Origin: Tomocerus qinae
Lineage: Eukaryota; Arthropoda; Collembola; Entomobryomorpha; Tomoceridae
NCBI GenBank assembly: GCA_020055645.1
Contig: CM034547.1
Coordinates: forward strand, 3,038,001 to 3,102,000
Length of the DNA stretch: 64,000 bases
Reading direction: 5' to 3'
Position numbers and translations under genes: made by a program. Position 1 is the first letter of the stretch, and the number at the start of each line of letters is the position of its first letter. Of the stretch, positions 41,901 through 54,701 are shown piece after piece. Under the pieces are notes generated by a model. It had not been told where the DNA came from and did no database searches. It was given only the letters and a program-made list of their open reading frames with translations.

Positions 41901-43735
41901 CGCTCAAAATTGGCCAAAATGTTCTAAAAATGCTCAAAGTTGGCTAAGCTATGTTCTTAAAGAATCATATAATGGGATTACTATTTTGTGCATAAGGGTC
42001 AAATTAAAAAAAATTAATTCTTTTCATATCAATTGGTAGGAAAGGTTGATAGTAGCCAAACAAAAGGATTTTTAAATACATATCCGTGCCCTGCTTATGG
42101 TTGTGGATGTCTGCAGCTTTAAATCATTTCAAAATATAGATAATATGAATATGGATCAATAAATGCGCAAAGAGAAGTCGATTGTGTACAAACGCATGTT
42201 GATAAGGCGATGATAAAGATAAGTCTGAGGGTGCCCGAGCAGAGTGGAGAGAGAATGAACAACAAAAGTGTCAAGTGAGACGTGTCATTGTTTAACAAAA
42301 GTGAGTTTTGTAGACTTTCGAGTAGAACAAGAGAAGTTTGTCCTTTTCTGTTATCCAACTCACTCACTCCCGTTAGTCCGCTTACGCATTTTTATCTGAG
42401 TGGATGTTGGCATGGTCTGACATCCCATGGCCTCCTCTCGACAACTCAATCCACTCTCACTATCCATCCATCACTTATTTATTTATATACGATACTGCCC
42501 TACCCCATGCCCAATACTCTAAAAATACATACTCCTTAACCTTAATTACCATCCCCCAAAAAGTCATTTTACTACCGAAAACTAACAAATTGTTTCGTTT
42601 AATTTACATTGCAATTTCATGTTTATGGCTAAATCAATTTGCCCAAATGAAATCAAACCTGATTATAATAGAATTTGAAATATGTAGTTCATATTTATTC
42701 AATCAAGTGCAAAATGCAACTTAATCAGTTACAAACGACTCAATGAACGTTTTCTACATAAAGAGCTACAATCCATACAATATTGCCTTACTCCCAAATC
42801 GAACCGAAATTAGATTTGGATAAGACAGTTAATTTACAAATTGAGTTTTGTACTGTAAATATTAACATTTAATTTAGTCGAAAAGGTCAAGAATAAGTCA
42901 ATGGGAGGGAATTCCATGTTTATATTATGTATGGAGGGTATTCTTGTCTGATGGTAGATATAGCTCCCATACCTGTCAATTTTGTTCGATGGACTTTGTT
43001 TCCGCCACTTTAAATCTTATAACAAGTGTCAATGTATTTTAATGCATTTGTGGTTGCGTCCCATGCATGAAAAGAATTGAGTAAGTTTTCATTATAGAAT
43101 TGAGAGTAGATGATGCAAGATTCACACGAATTACACCCAATTAATTTGTTTAAATTCCTCGGAATAGTCCAACGACGTTTACTACTTAAAAAGACATGTA
43201 TATGGACACCATAGCAGAAGAATAGAAGATGAGTTGTGCATACTCAAACTTGCTCTTTACGGAATTCGTTTCAATTCATGTGTCACCTCTCATATGCAGA
43301 ATTTTCAACTTTCTCAACACCATATTAGCAAGTTATATTTAAGTAAGTTCCTCAAGTTGTGATGTGAACTAGCTAATGAATATATTACGGGTATCTAGTG
43401 TTAATGCCAATGGAATATTTACTAAAGAATATTCTCATAGGAATTCAGGGAAGAAATATTTTACGATAAATTGGAATCGTTTAAATATCCTCTTTCAACT
43501 ATTTTAAATAAATAACAAGAAATATAAAACTGTTGTTGGGAATTTGAAATAAAGGTTAGAAGAGGAGGGAAAAGAAAGCCAACAACATCCAAGCCAAAAC
43601 AATCTGAGCTATGAATGAAATGTTAACTTACTTTGAAAAAGTGTCCGACGTAATACTTTTTGTGTCCGAGTTGTACAAAAGGCATTTTCCACTGGATGGC
43701 GTTTTCATTGTCACTTTGGCATTGTTCTCTGGCAG
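38912..43735 (-). CDS. C-type lectin, EPN/WND carbohydrate-recognition domain
   Basis: Four exons on the minus strand, 43735-43632, 40351-40243, 39272-39165 and 39045-38912, all phase-consistent, about 151 residues ending in TAG; the 5' exon (signal peptide) is not found. The order is that of a C-type lectin domain: LGHKKYYVGHFFK, ANWYKSHQYCRYHGMNLASI, HFWISGTDQGEE, FFWMGNGKPITFTNWNAGEP, then NNF...EEEHCMELWNRDG, LKWNDTPCSFETFFICEQ. EPN (residue side chains for Ca2+ and sugar) points to mannose-type specificity, and WND is the second Ca2+-site motif. Four Cys form the two standard disulfides, with one more near the N-terminus. It closely resembles the conserved arthropod lectins with a CRYHGM...LASI start, which are secreted and bind glycans in immunity or the matrix. 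The last splice restores GEPNN exactly, supporting the model. The first visible exon begins in phase 1 (acceptor AATAG), so at least one more exon exists upstream. Confidence 0.88.
39404..39626. repeat. CAGGGAACAAAAAA MITE, complete copy
   Basis: Starts CAGGGAACAAAAAAGTACTA and ends TTTTTTGTTCCCTG, a short TIR pair bounding about 223 bp. Inside are internal inverted blocks (TTACCTTTATCTAAGTAAAA; CCTTTTTTATAAAAAAAG). It lies in the lectin intron between exons 2 and 3 and generates the minus-strand frame at 39072-39443 in part. Confidence 0.75.
40352..43631. other. Large lectin intron
   Basis: Contains the inverted GTTCGAAAGTTATCG/(TCTG)n repeat at about 41510-41600. It also has a stretch at 41645-41730 resembling 26370-26450 (AAATCCAAG...TTTTTTGCTCAAAA-AGCAAAAAA). 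The frames at 40463-40930, 40745-41002 and 42119-42724 have no recognisable domain, and I do not call them genes. Confidence 0.5.
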
Positions 43736-46700
43736 CTATTGGTACATATCAAAGTAAATATTTCAGAGACGCTCAGGCACAGTTAGACAATAGAGAATAA
43801 ATATTTAAAAATTGACCATTTGAGGAGAGGAGGAAGCAGAGGGCGAGGACGAAGACGGTGGCGGGCAGACGTCTCCCGATTCCTTCCCACAATTTGGAAT
43901 TCATTCTCGTCTGAATTATCTCTGATGATTTTGTGTCTGTGTGTGTTAGTGTGTGTGTGTGTTGATGTTGGTGGCACAGACAGACTCGTCGAGTTCACTC
44001 GATTGTCGACTAAATCACTTGTGGCCTACATTTCCAAGAGAGAATTGGTGTTAGCTCAGGATGGACGAAGACAGATATCGAGAGTGGATGCAGTGGAGGC
44101 CACAACTTGCACTCTCTCTTCTATATCTCTTATAACTGTATTCAAATCTCTTTAAGGGACTCCAACTCTCCCCATTCATCTCTCCAAACCCCGTCATCAC
44201 GCCCGTACTCCACACACAATCCAACAAGCCCCCAAAATCCACCAAAAACGAACACAAGTCCATTTAATACCCTTCTTATAATTTGTCCGCAAAAATTCTA
44301 TGCATTTTTACAATTTTTCTACTTTTGCTCCAATTCATGCTTTTTATTTGCTTAATTTTATTTTTTAAAGAAATTGTAGTTAGGTTCAAAATAATTTCAT
44401 AATTTCGCAGTTTCAATGGCTATTTTGAAGCCTATTTATCCCTAAATCATAATGGGCTGCTAACTCTTACAATTCTTAGGACTTCGCTCCAATTTTATAC
44501 TATGCAGTAATCTACCCTCCAGAAACCAAGAAAAATGTAGATTTTTCAAAAATTTCACGGTGGCGATGGATTTGCTACTAATTTGAAACCTATTTCCCAC
44601 TAAATAACGCATTTTTAGAATGTCAGACAACTATACCAATTTTAGACAACAAAATTACAGCTTTTTTCAAACCATTTGAATTGTGGTAATGATATTTTTG
44701 CTATTTCAGAGTTTATTTCATTTCAATCCAGATGATTTTGTATTGCACCCTACAGGCTCTTTTCTATTAAGAATCGGGATAATATTACTGAAAAATATAG
44801 CGGAAATTTATTACAAAGTAGAATAAGCTCGCTTTCTCACGCGAGCTAAAAAGCCCAAACTTTAATTTGCCATTTTTAGAAAATGAAGAAGCAAGAGGGA
44901 GGGCTGTTATTTTGCAATATTATAATTTTGCATGTTGCATTAATTAATGCTTATATTATTATGTTGTATATATATATCACTTATCCTACAGCTACCGCCT
45001 TTGAATTTTGCAGATATTAAAAATGTTCGTAAATAGGAAGACATATCATAAGAAATGTCTTGGATCTCTATAGGAGAATCTAGAGTACAGTATAAGATAT
45101 TAATAGATGAAAAGAGTTGTTTTTGTGTTGTTATCTTGATTGTTATCAATAGTCGATAAGAGTAAACCAACAATAAACATGTCGGTAATGTTTAATTAGT
45201 GCCGCTTACATTTTCTAGTGACCTACTTTTATTACTTGTCTGTTTGGACGCTTTGCTGCAATAATAAGTATAAAAGAAAAGAAATTAAGTCTTATTTGTA
45301 AACTCCGAGACTTGTGTAAGGGTAAATAAATCTAAATTCTAAACTAATTATTGTATTAGTTATTTATTTATTTACACGCACAGAAGCATTCTCTAGATCA
45401 TGCAGAAAAGTAAGTTCATTTTTGTTGTTTAAATGACGATCGATGTATCACCAGTTTAAATATTATTGTCTATAGGTGGCTACAATTATTCAGGGTTCAT
45501 TGCTTTTCCCATCTCCCACCTTTTCTCCCTGAATAAAAAAAGGAGCATGTTACACTAATCAGCTGTTGAATATTTACGTCTTATAAATACGAAATATATT
45601 TGAAATTGACACTGACCAGTAAATTTCAGAAACTGGTTTGTACTAGATGGCAACACTCAACACACTCTATATACTAGGTCACCAGTAGTGTTTGAGCCAG
45701 TCTAGTAGAAGACTACTTTGTGGACATAAACAGCGCGGCCGGCTCCTCAAAGCGAGGCGCACAGAGTATACCGTGTAATATGATTTCCCATAGACACAAA
45801 ATAAGAATGTATCGACATAAAACGCCGAAACCTTGGCCCGCAGCGCGTCCATCCTGTTCTTCTATTGAGTCTCATTGGATTCATCAAGGGCGAGCTTGAA
45901 AGTTCACTTTTACTCGCATTTTTACAATTGAGTCGATTGAGAAAATCTCATCTCACTCTCAATTCCTTTGCATTAGTCATTCATCCATCCATCTATATAA
46001 TATAATATACATAACAGACTGATAAATTAGTACTCTACTAATATAGTCATAGAGCTCATACAGTACAAAAGAAGATCAAGATTATTTCAATTCTTGTAGC
46101 CTCATTACGATTGAATTCAATCCTTTGACTAATTACTCCATTCGCTAATAATTGGCGTAAAAGTGTTCACGGTGCGTGGGGCGATGTACCAACAAACAGA
46201 CGCTGCATGTCTGTCTCAACACTTCCTACTACTTTAATGGAATGCGTCGTAATTACCACCTTAGCCATCCAATTCCTCTTACATGAGAAAAATCATTTTA
46301 CTGAAGTTAGTTAGAAATTGTGATGTACTACAGACACACAATTAGAAATCTATTTCTTATTAATAAAAATCCATTTTTTGCTAATTCTCACACTCAGCGT
46401 GGCACATTTTTATATGAAACCAGAAATACTACGCTATTTAACCCATCCGAACGTAAACCCTATACTATATACTTATTATTATTTATATAAGCTTATTAAA
46501 ATATGTCTTAAGCATTTAATTTAAATTATACGTGCCGTATATGAAATAAGCTCGTTAGGAAGCTAAATCCAACGGCAAGCCGTAACAGAAAGCTCGCTTG
46601 AAAGGAACAGAAATTTAAATTATAATAATACTGACTATCAAAGTAAACAAATTCAAGGTGCAAAAATGCCGACTATCGAAATAAACAGAAATCAAAGTGG

Positions 46701-48615
46701 ATCCATATTGACCATCAAAATATTCGAAGATTCAAAATACAATAATAGCGGCAACCAAAATAAACAAAAATTCAAATCGAATATGTTTCGGTCCATTCCA
46801 TTCAAAAGATTTTTAGTTGGTTCACTAATTGTTCACTATCATTACATTTCAATTTTGGTAAAAGCGGAGTGAAATGTTTTAAACTATTAATTAAACATAT
46901 TATTACCGCTGTAAGCGTTAGCTTTTTAATGTCTATTTAATGCCACTTTTTCATTTTAACCATCAAAATAAAGACAAAGTGAGCGCGCTAGATCTCAGTC
47001 ATTATGAATCGATTTAAACCACAAAGAATAAGGTTTGTCACCGGGTGGTCCATAGACACTTTTGCCAAGTTTTATCAAGAGAGCTAGATTATCGTGTTAA
47101 CGTACGGACAGAGTGTGCAGTTCTATAAGCTCGCTTAGTCGGGTGAGCTAAAAACCATAAAATAAAAGAAGGTCTAAATAAATAAAAAACTAAAATAAAC
47201 AAAAAATAAATAATAATGTAAAAAATGAAAGTAATTTAATAAAATTTTGTCCCAAGCATTTTCTTTCCATGAAAATGTTAATTAACGTTAAATTAAATAC
47301 TTTGAATCTTGCAGTTCTAGATTAGATGCGTGGTATGGACATGGAGGATGAGTGCCTTCATTGTGATAGAAGATAGAATGGGTCCAAAGATAATTAATTT
47401 GCTCGATTTGACATTCACCTACATTCATCAGAGAAACGAGTTTAGCTTATTCAACGACTGTCTAGTCTATTCTGGTAATAATATTATTATTGGATGTGGT
47501 TAGTTAGTTTTTCGCTATTCTGCAAAGAGCAAAGCACATATGGGAGAATTTTCCTTAAAAATGCACTATTTTATGAAATCACATTGAATTACTTTACAAA
47601 TTACATTGATCATGATTGATCCAATTTACTCACTCAAAAGTTTTAGGATCTACTTTTGAAATTATAATAATGCAATTGGTTGTGAGTGTTTCATTTCTGT
47701 TTGACAACCATAAATTAATTTACATTATGCAACCGGCGAATATTCGTGCTCTTGTAGATCCTTGCTCATCCCGATCTCAAACGACGATATCTAAATTATG
47801 AGTTCGAACTAACACTGATGAAAGATGGTTTGGTTAAGGCTGACCAGGCATTATGGCGGGCAGAAATACATTAGTCTTCCGGCAGTCTCACTTTGGATTT
47901 TCGAGTCAGTCTCAAGGACAGCCAGCCACAGGTTCGATAATGATAGTTTTATAAAAATGTTATAAATTGGATATTTTAATAGAAATGGCGAAATGGTCTC
48001 TAGATGCTCATTTATTGTACCAATTACAATTATTGTAGACATTTTGCAGATAAATAAAAAAGTGTGAATTCTCTAAGAGGATTGCGTAATGATAATTGAG
48101 ACCCAAAACAAAAGAGGTGGCCAAGTTAGTGTACGCTCACGCGTGGGATATTCATTATGGCTGCATATTTAGTAAAAGACGACAATAGATTCGTGTTCTA
48201 TTAATTCTGAAATTATTGTTGCTGTAACCCACCTACCTATATAAATATCAACAGCGAGGAATGCCATTTGGATATTTCAAGATAAACTCTCAATTTATTG
48301 TTTTAGAAAAAAATGCTTGATTATGATTACGTTGGCAATTTGCCCCTGATGCAGAGATCGTGATAGAAACATTACGTAGACAAGCCGAAGCGTGTAAGTG
48401 TAACGCAAATGCACAATAATGGCAGACATAACAATCTCTGTACTGCAGAAATAAGTTAGGTACTCATTATTACCTCTAACTAAGACCCATATTATTATTA
48501 CTCATTTTTATTAAGTAGAATACGTATTAGGCCATTTTATACCCTCAAAACACACAACCGGACATTTCTTTATATTTAAGACACGGCAATCTTTAAAGGA
48601 TTTGCCCATTTTAAA
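43736..48615. other. Probable 5' region of the lectin gene and intergenic DNA
   Basis: No gene is supported. Short landmarks are a (GT)n-like run near 43935-43965 and AAGCTCGCTT...GCGAGCTAAAAA motifs at 44826-44855 and 47128-47155, which look like ends of a dispersed repeat. There is also a GC-richer patch at 45735-45870 with no visible function. The missing first lectin exon may lie anywhere here or further right. Confidence 0.45.
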
Positions 48616-48747
48616 TTACCTTTTTGTTTTGTTAACTTTCATATTTTTTATCGCCAGCGCCCTGCCACACAAAACGCGAGGCCCAGGGAAACTGCCCAGC
48701 TCGCTCGCCGGGTGTTCCGGTCCTGATAAGTAGTGTGAGTGTGGATC
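48616..48747 (-). repeat. GGGCAGTTTCCCTGGGCCTC repeat, inverted relative to 26308
   Basis: CAAAACGCGAGGCCCAGGGA at about 48675 is the inverse of a block in the LAMP intron (GCCCAGGGCCTCGCGTTTTG at 26317). It is a dispersed repeat of unknown class. Confidence 0.55.
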
Positions 48748-48950
48748 AGGGAACAAAAAAGGACATTTTTTGCCTTTTTTATAAAAAAGGTAGGAGTAAG
48801 ATATTTTAAAAGCAGTCCTTTTTTGCCTTTTTACCTTTTTTGATGTAGTAGCCTGCCCCATTTACTTCCACTTTACATTTAAATAACGTAAAAAAGGTAA
48901 AAAGGACTGCTTTTTTTAAAGAAAAGTAGTACTTTTTACCTTTTCTCATA
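48748..48950. repeat. CAGGGAACAAAAAA MITE, third copy
   Basis: ATCAGGGAACAAAAAAGGAC, then CCTTTTTTATAAAAAAGGTA, GCAGTCCTTTTTTGCC, TTTACTTCCACTTTACATTT and an inverted AAAAAGGACTGC, the same order as at 39404-39626 in reverse. The distal end is less clear. Confidence 0.7.
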
Positions 48951-51900
48951 TGGATGGATGTCAATTTTTAAGGTTGATTTTTTTCTATGTAAATTGACAA
49001 ATTGAATGGATGAATAATAATTAAATTTATAAAATTAAAGTGTTTTCTAATTTTATAAAATGTAGAACGTAATGTATAATTTATTTCAAAAACGTTGCCC
49101 AAAATTTTTATAAAATTCAAATAGAGCAAATGGGATACATCAAATAAATTTATACATTCAATGCATAGTTAATAAAAAATAAATTTCCTATGCGTGGTAT
49201 TATGGACGAAGAGGGAGATATTGGGAGTCGTGAAAAGATATCTAAATGGGGACTCATAGAACGGTCTGACAGAATTGAATCCACACACGCCTAAGATAAA
49301 CATTGTGTCTATGTAAATTAGGCAACGAAATAGCAAAGCAGAACGTCCTCAAATTCTTTGGACTTGCAACGTGTGTGTTGATTATTGACATTGTGCATTA
49401 CGATGTCTATTATTATTACTGGCAGACAGTGTTATGTATAGTCACTTGGCAAATCTTTAAGCATTCCTTAACCCGAATAAATTCTTTTGTATATTTATTG
49501 GATGACGGACTCAACAACAATTGCCACCTCGTGGATAGGTGACTTATTGTTGTATCCGTGTGTGTTACAGATACTGTTCTTGACTTCGTCCTCGCATTGG
49601 AGAGCTGACCGTGATTATTGAAAGTGCTGAAATGAATTACAAGGCTGCTATGTAATTTATCGAAATAAGACGAAATCCTAAATAAGTCTAAATAAACCAA
49701 AAAGAATAACATGGAAAGCTCATTGACATCTGTTCAGCATTTAATAATTATCCAACTTGCTTATGAGTATTATACGTGCCTTCATTGCATCTGCATACAC
49801 AATAGACTATTAAGTGACTATTTCGCACAATTAGTACATACATATAAATACAAACAAATACATACAAATACTAATGTTACTCATTTACGATTTTCCGCAA
49901 TTCCATTGCAACAAGCGATGTGAGTGTGGGGTAAGGTACAACAGTAAAGCATGATTGACTATAATTTACTCCACTGCAGTGCACTGTACTATGTATTAGG
50001 GCTATAGCAAGGAGCATGAGGCTACCCAAAAATGGTTATATTATATTATTATGCATAGGTAGTTAATATGTATATCAAGTGGATGCTGAGCGAAGTAGTA
50101 AATAAATGCGAATGAAGTATTATAAATAGGGGCAGCCGAAAATAAATTTGTAGGTGGGTGGGATCTGTCCAACGGCCATGCACTTAATGCACCTCTGAAA
50201 CTCTCATTTAAGACTGATAAGCCGTATTATGCAGTGAGCCGAGTGAGCGAGAGATTTATTGAATGGAATCGATCAGCAAAAACCCAACACAATGAATTCA
50301 GGTACCTTTTTTAGATGTTAAAACGTTGTCTGCGAAAGAGCCCTTTGAATGGGCGGATTATAGTCACTACAGGGTGGCCATAAAACTTTTGTTCCCCACA
50401 AACCAATTAGTAATAATAATTATTGCGAAACGGATTCTAGACACGGTTGAGAAAATATGTTCTCCTTCCCGTGCAGGGTTGTCGGTCGGGTTTTTTATGG
50501 GTAGGAGTCTCTTGGGTTTTTTTGAAAACATAACAATGCACATTAAAGCTCCATCTAATTTTTCTATAATTCTATTAAAAAATTTAAACAAATATATCAT
50601 CAGGTGAAAACAATTATATATAGTGTGAAATTATAGTTTTTACGCTTTTACTTGCACTTAATGTCACATACGCACATGCAAAAAAACAATTGTATAAATA
50701 ATTAGGCTCAACTTTAGCCAATCAAATAAATTTAATCATTAAAGTACTGCTTCGTCAATTACAAGCTCCACATGGATTAACGATGGAAATTAAAATTGGA
50801 ATTAATCAGTAAAATATTAATTTGCATAGATATATAATAAAAAATTGTTTCAATTTGACACACAAATAAAAGGTTATTGCTTTATTAAAACTGGTATAAT
50901 AATACAGAGATTCTATCATAGTGTAAGTACATCGACAAATCGTCATAACTTGAGATTTGTCATATTTATTATATGAAAGTAGACATCAGAGTACGAAATA
51001 CAAATATTGATGCGTACACAGAATCTCAATCAATCCTACACTGTTCAACACACGGGCTCTGGAAAATGATTTTTTGAAGTGGCTGTATAACTTAAAATAA
51101 TGTCTATTCAAAATTAAATCTACCGAAAAGAAAATTGAAATTTCATATTTTCCAGTTATAACGTAACCTAATTAAAAGTAAGTTTAGTATTTCGAGATCT
51201 TTCAGCAATCTAGCTTTAGCATTTTGTCATCATACTTTTGCTATATAAATAGTAGCTGTAATAAGTTAACTTCGGCTAAGCTCGATACGGCCTTCTGCTA
51301 ACTGTTAGCACCCTTATTATACCCTGTATATAATTTCGGCGTATTTCTTAGTAGTAGTAGTAGTTGTAGAACTGTATAATAAAATATAGCTATATACTCG
51401 TTTGAATGGGAATTGGTGTGAGAGTGCAGGGAATGCAGGCGAGCGAGCGAGGGAATAATGCGGACGGACCTGTCCCTGGCCTGCCTCTTTCTTGGCTTCC
51501 ACTGCCTCAAGAATACAGTTACAAAGCAAAGAACTCTCTTCTTCCTCACTTGACCTCAAATGTTTACTAATAATATTTATTGCATCTCTCTGCAGTAACC
51601 AACACAGCCCTCTCCTTCTACCTGTATATTATACACCAGCAGCATAATACTCGCACAACTTCGATACAATAAATGCATTTACAGGCTTCGGAAATCGATT
51701 TAAAACTGATTTCCTAGATAAATCTCTAAAAAATATTTGTTTCTCTTTTCATAAACTTTAAATTGCAATTAAAGTGTTTGAAATTTTTCATCCTTGGGAT
51801 GAAAATTAGACTTTTGACAAAACTTTTCGAATATGCACCAATTTCTAATCAAACTTCACCAAAACATTCCTTGTTGAAAATGACTCGTTAAAATTTTCCA

Positions 51901-54701
51901 AATTATTTCAGTTTTTCTGATATTTACACTAAAGAGCCAAAAGTATGTGACGACGCTCTATAAAAATGTTTTAAATCGATATCCGAGCCCTAGTTATTAG
52001 GTGCGAATTATATTATTATAGAATTCTTATGATTGTTACTCCTTGTCGTATTAGAAGAATGCAACTCTATCGCAGTCGCTTCTATACTTCCGTCTTTCAT
52101 AATGTTATGGGATTACTCTTACTCCGAATTTATATTATTCAGTCACCTACGCCTGTAAACATAAATTATGGAATATACAACAAGATGTATGTATAATATT
52201 ATAAGAAGACGTATGTATTATCCTGAATGACTAATAATGAATTTATTAATAAGAATTCTCTGCACCAGAAATGCCATTTTTCGTATTCCTACGCAATTTC
52301 CTTACAAAATGAAGTGACATCTTTTTAAAACAAAGTTACCAAATATTTTATTTTCCAATGGGGGGTAGAAGAGTAAAATTTTTCACTAAATATTTCAAAC
52401 ATTTCACCAATTTATTTCTTGGAAATATTTCAAGTGTCATACTAACTCACTTCTTTTTTGCACTATTGTAGTAATTTTTTGCTGCAAATACCATGTCAAT
52501 ATTGTGGATAATTTAATTTTAACAGAAAATGCTGAAAAAATAGACAAATATTTTACAAACATCAATTAATTGTGTATATAGGCATTTTATTTCATCAGAA
52601 AAATCATTTAAGGAGCTATAATAATTAAAAGGCATTTGGATTAACCGAAAAGATGATTTTAAGCATAAGTTTCACGAAAAGGGAGGATTATAAATGTCCT
52701 TTTCAGGGAAGTGGACGGATGGCTCTCTTGAGGATAATTGGGGAATTGTTGTCCAATTGGGTTCAGTGGTCCATTAATTGTGGTTCCTGTGTTGATAATT
52801 AAAGGTGGCTTTGTGTACTTACTTAACTTACGCTACGCGAGAGAGAAAGGTAGACAGAAACATAATCTATACGCAAGTATTTCTTATGAATTGGTAAAGG
52901 TAGGTAGTTATACAGGTAGGAGATGAGGCAGTGTAAGATTATAATGTTAGGGATAGAACAACGGGACAAAAGGTAGAAGCAACAGGTTAGGTAGTATTAG
53001 TAGGGTTGTAGCAGCAACAGTTTCAGCTGGGTTTATGTTAAAGGGAAGCTTTTATAGTTATCACCCAGTCAGTCATAAAATGAGAGAGCATCGCACAAAT
53101 AGAGAAAACAGTCTGCAATCAAGTTATATGTATATACAGTCTCATAATAATCATAATAATGAGTTTGTTAATAATAATATTATAATGCAAGCAATAATGC
53201 TTTTTACACGGACATATATAATAGTGATCGAGTAGTACAGTAAATATATACGAGTACTAGTTATGACTGGTACATCTTGAACATTGTATTAAATAGTAAA
53301 AGGGAAGAGTCGGAGGAGGAGGAGAGATTCAACTTGGTATAGAAGGTAATGCAGGTTATGAGGAATAAGGAAAAAGAGATAATCCGGCGTATACACCACA
53401 CAGGGTGGCCAGGGACGTCATAGAATCTACACACCTGTAAACGTATTCCAACAATTATATTTCACGGGATTTAAGTTGGACTCAAAATAAATATATTTTG
53501 GAATTTGGGGGCGATATTGGCTGGGTAATTTGTACGCCAATGGCCTAAATGTATAGAGCGATGGGATTGAAGATATTGGTGTGTATGGCTGGTGTGAGGA
53601 GGTGTAAGTCAAAGAGTTGACTGGGAAGAGAGAGAGAATGGCCCGAGGACAGAAATTCCTCACCTGAAAAGTAGTTGTTATATTATATAGATATATGCTA
53701 ATGTCGGACAAATCCCCAGCCAAAGTCACGTCAGTCAGACTGATTGAACTGCAGAGAGGAGAAGGACTCACAACTCTCTGGGGAATAAGTCAGTGACGAA
53801 CTTCCCCATCGCCATCATCGCCTCCACATCACTATAATATTATAGTATACATATACGCAGAAGAAGGAACTTGCTTCCTTCCCAAAGGGACATGGAGGAC
53901 CTCAACGAGTTCCACTCCGAATACACAACTGTAACATTTTATCACTTTTTATTATTATATATTTGACACAAATTAAATACTCAGGGCTAGATGCATTCTA
54001 AAGACAGATTTATTACTGACCCCCAAATGTCCAATCAATTATTTCACACAACCCCACAAATTATACTTTCACCCAAATAAATATCTGTGAAGGACTCAAT
54101 TAATTAGATTTTGAAATAAATCGCAGAGAATCTAGAGAATGGCTAGAATAAAATGTAAAAACTATTTTTTGAGGATGGACTGTTGTCTGTTTGGGAGAAG
54201 AGGGAGGAATGGTGTGATCTTTGACTAGGCTCTCTCTTTTTACCCAGAAGAAATATTATTATGATTATTATAGCGCGAGAGATGAGTGTGTCTACTGAAG
54301 GGAGTTAATGATGTTAAATAGTTAGTTAACTAAAATAAAGCTGACTCTTTCCTTTGGCTCTCTTCGTTTGTCTCAATTAAAATCAGATAGTTTCGCATGG
54401 CCACGAGTCCGAGACTTCCCTTTTCCTTCAAGATGCTATTATTTCCTTCGTCGTCCACCTCCTATCCATTGACCTTTACTTGTTCATTACAGTCGACTTA
54501 TTTAAGTAAATACAATCTTTTTAATCCACCAGCTGCATGCATCGTGGTGGGGATGAGCTCTTTTATTACTTTTTAGTTGCGAGTCTATTAATAAAACTAA
54601 ACATCGTTTCCGTCCTACTCCTACTAGTCGTTCCCCTTCTCGATCGAGTGCAGTGCTCCATTTTTAACATTTTTATTCCTTCCTTTAAAAATTATATTAA
54701 A
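48951..54701. other. Intergenic, 5' flank of myosin gene
   Basis: AT-rich with many short frames, none with a recognisable domain. The frames at 51298-51559 (minus) are in a GC-richer patch with no splice-compatible neighbours that I can identify. The myosin promoter should lie in the last part (about 54000-54700), but I see no decisive core element. Confidence 0.45.

Noticed and set aside
44051..44355. Ser/Pro/Thr-rich frames near 44.1 kb
   Set aside because: No domain, no splice partners; composition follows local base composition.
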